From positions 806,001-870,000 of the forward strand of contig VXBP01001155.1 of the NCBI GenBank assembly GCA_013400115.1: 64,000 bases of DNA, given 5' to 3'. The notes beneath the pieces are model-generated. The model made no database searches. It was not told the DNA's origin and saw only the letters and a program-made list of their open reading frames with translations. This DNA comes from Rhinopomastus cyanomelas (taxonomy: Eukaryota > Chordata > Aves > Bucerotiformes > Rhinopomastidae). Numbering within the stretch: position 1 is the stretch's first letter; each line of letters opens with the position of its first letter. The position numbers and the translations under genes were made by a program. Below, piece after piece: positions 62,101 through 64,000 of this stretch.

Positions 62101-64000
62101 GCTTAAGTAGTGGTCCAATCAAGATAATCCTACATTTTGTGTTGAAAATTTATTGCTGTGTTAGAGCTGTTCAGTGAAGCAAAAATATTTTCCTTTTTCT
62201 CCACAGGAAAGGCTATCTCTTTTCTATAAGACAGCCTTCAAGGAAAAAGATGTTATCTTTAAAAAAAGTTTTGGTTTTGCAATGAAAATATTTTCAAAAG
62301 TGAAAAATATTGTTTTCACTATAATTTCTTACATGAAAAATCCCATAATTCCCAATTTGCTTTACTTGTAATGTGCTTCAGCTGCTTCAATGACAAAAAA
62401 CCACCAGTATCAGAGCAAATGGTATAATTATAGCACAAGAAGGATTTATATACTATACATTGTGAGGCCCCAGGAATTTCAGAAGAGCTGCTCTTAGCTG
62501 GACTTTTATGAAGTACAATTTGAATATACAGGCAAAAACAAATATCTAATTCATTTGTTGCTGTCTTATCAGCAGAAATGATTTTGTAAAGTCATTGGTG
62601 GGGGTTGGGTGTGTGTTTTGGTTTGGTTCTAGTTCTTTGGCTTTGTTTGAAAGCCTATAACTTTGCCAAACCACCCAAGATTTATTTAGAAAAACGGGTG
62701 ACATAGGATCTGTGAAGTGAAACTCTGTGTCAGAAAAGCTGGTCAGAAATCACAAAAAGGAGAAAGCTGGGGGGTTTTTTTGGCTGAAACTAGTCACTCT
62801 GCATGAATCAGCAAAATTCACAGACAAAAAAACTACCCTAAATGTTAAGAACTGCTTGCTTTCCTGATTCTGAAAGTATTGTTTTTCTTTCAAACAGAAC
62901 TGGCAAACTTCAGACGTCTTCACAATGTAACTTTAGAATTTACTACTTCTGAAGATATGCCCCAAGTGAAGTCACCACAGCAAAAGTAGACTATGGCAAA
63001 AGATTTGCACATGCTTCTAATACGGAAACTCTCTGAAAAAAAAACTGTAGACCAGTGTTTGGATATGAAAAAGGAAGTGCTTTCTCCTTTGCGTATTCAC
63101 AGCAGATCTTGAGGTGTGTATCCATTCAAAACAAAACTTCTATGAGTTTGCTTTCTGAAGAGTGAGACATTTCTCGTTGCCTTTTAGCAAAATGGATCAC
63201 AGATCAAAGGGTAATTGTCCAGGTAGGTCAGAGGGAAGCACTGGCATTTTCTGACCCTCCCTTCTTGTTTACAGATAAAAACCAGATAGCTGTAAAATTG
63301 ACAATTTAATGTCCTAGCAAGACTCAGGAGGAAATAAGAGTACATTTCTAAATTTTACAGTTCTTGAGTTTTATTAAATATAAATGCTTCTATAGTGAGT
63401 TAGAACATGTTCTGTATTATATATCTACCATATACTTCATATTGACTCGTTCCTTAAATTTTGATGAAAGGATTTATTCTCTGTAGAAGGCCTAAAGAAA
63501 CCAGAAAGTCATCGCTACATATTCAGCAGTGAGAGAGAACGTCTGCAGCAGACCATGCTACCAGGTCATCTTGTACTGCACAGAAAGTAATTAAATTAGC
63601 ACTGTGAAGAGTTAGACATCCAATGCTGAAAGACCCAGTCTGTAAATTCAGCATCAAGATAGCATTAACCTCAAAATTATGAAGAGCGAGATTCAGTTTC
63701 TGAGCTTGTTCCTCCCTCAAATTTCATGTAGTATGTTGCTCAAATAGGGAACCTGCTTATTTTTTCTGCTTACCGTTATCTGCCTGATGAAGCAGAACTG
63801 AAAACGCTGTTTTGTACTGAAACATGGATTGCTTGCTACAAAAATAAAGGTAGACCTTTCCTATACAATCTGTGAACTCAAAACAGGGATACAGAACAAG
63901 TCATTGCCAATAACTTTAACTTCATTTATCTATATTTGGCAAAAATTGTGCTGCAGCTGGAGATGAAATGCTGAGCTAAATAACTGCAGCGACGTGAGCT
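59147..64000. other. Non-coding; no transposon recognised
   Basis: A 4.9-kb stretch free of recognisable repeats. The 59980-60240 part mixes AT-rich motifs with preserved CpGs (CCGCCGTAGACGG, GTTGGCGCCTGC). A perfect POU-type octamer ATTTGCAT lies at about 61096-61103. GAATTAGGGGTA is repeated near 61695 and 61719. No coding frame above 113 codons, and none with a recognisable motif. Confidence 0.4.

Noticed and set aside
1..64000. A novel defence, CRISPR or gene-cluster system
   Set aside because: The window is vertebrate non-coding DNA with LINE fragments. No array of spaced repeats, operon or multi-gene cluster is present.

Overview
This is vertebrate nuclear DNA, almost certainly from a bird. 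The deciding evidence is more than two dozen stretches of CR1 (chicken repeat 1) non-LTR retrotransposon. They carry the CR1 hallmarks: a short 3' UTR ending in ATTCTATG-type octamers instead of poly(A), heavy 5' truncation, and an ORF2 with an apurinic endonuclease (SDH motif seen), a reverse transcriptase with an FADDT catalytic box, and the usual C-terminal region. Adding the pieces by hand gives about 11.7 kb, roughly 18% of the window. That is high for a bird and would fit a CR1-rich lineage such as woodpeckers, hornbills or hoopoes, but this is inference. The rest is AT-rich, unique-looking sequence of intergenic or intronic type.

Layout: 1-13.6 kb is mostly unique DNA with a (TTCC)n microsatellite (417-530) and five small CR1 pieces. 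At 14.95-16.28 kb lies a 1.3 kb CR1 with a broken RT. At 18.05-18.69 kb an old CR1 is split by a younger two-tailed one. At 21.35-25.3 kb there are three CR1s, one with a foldback near its 3' end and one split by another CR1 flanked by a 7-bp target-site duplication. The stretch 27.8-37.3 kb is free of recognised transposons; it holds small tandem repeats and an unidentified minus-strand reading frame (31477-32268) with 262 sense codons and one stop. At 37.3-43.2 kb there is a cluster of CR1s in alternating orientation, one split by an unidentified 711-bp insert. At 45.48-48.81 kb a stack of nested CR1s contains the only ambiguous base of the window (47045), placed where a CR1 palm domain is missing. 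From 49 to 64 kb there is mostly unique DNA with three CR1s whose 3' ends carry two different tails in tandem.

I found no intact protein-coding gene, no rRNA or tRNA, no CRISPR array, no endogenous retrovirus and no DNA transposon that I can defend. No CR1 copy here is intact, so none should move by itself. The most informative content is the insertion history: which CR1 sits inside which, the target-site duplications, the recurring double-tail architecture, and a pair of inverted sister copies.
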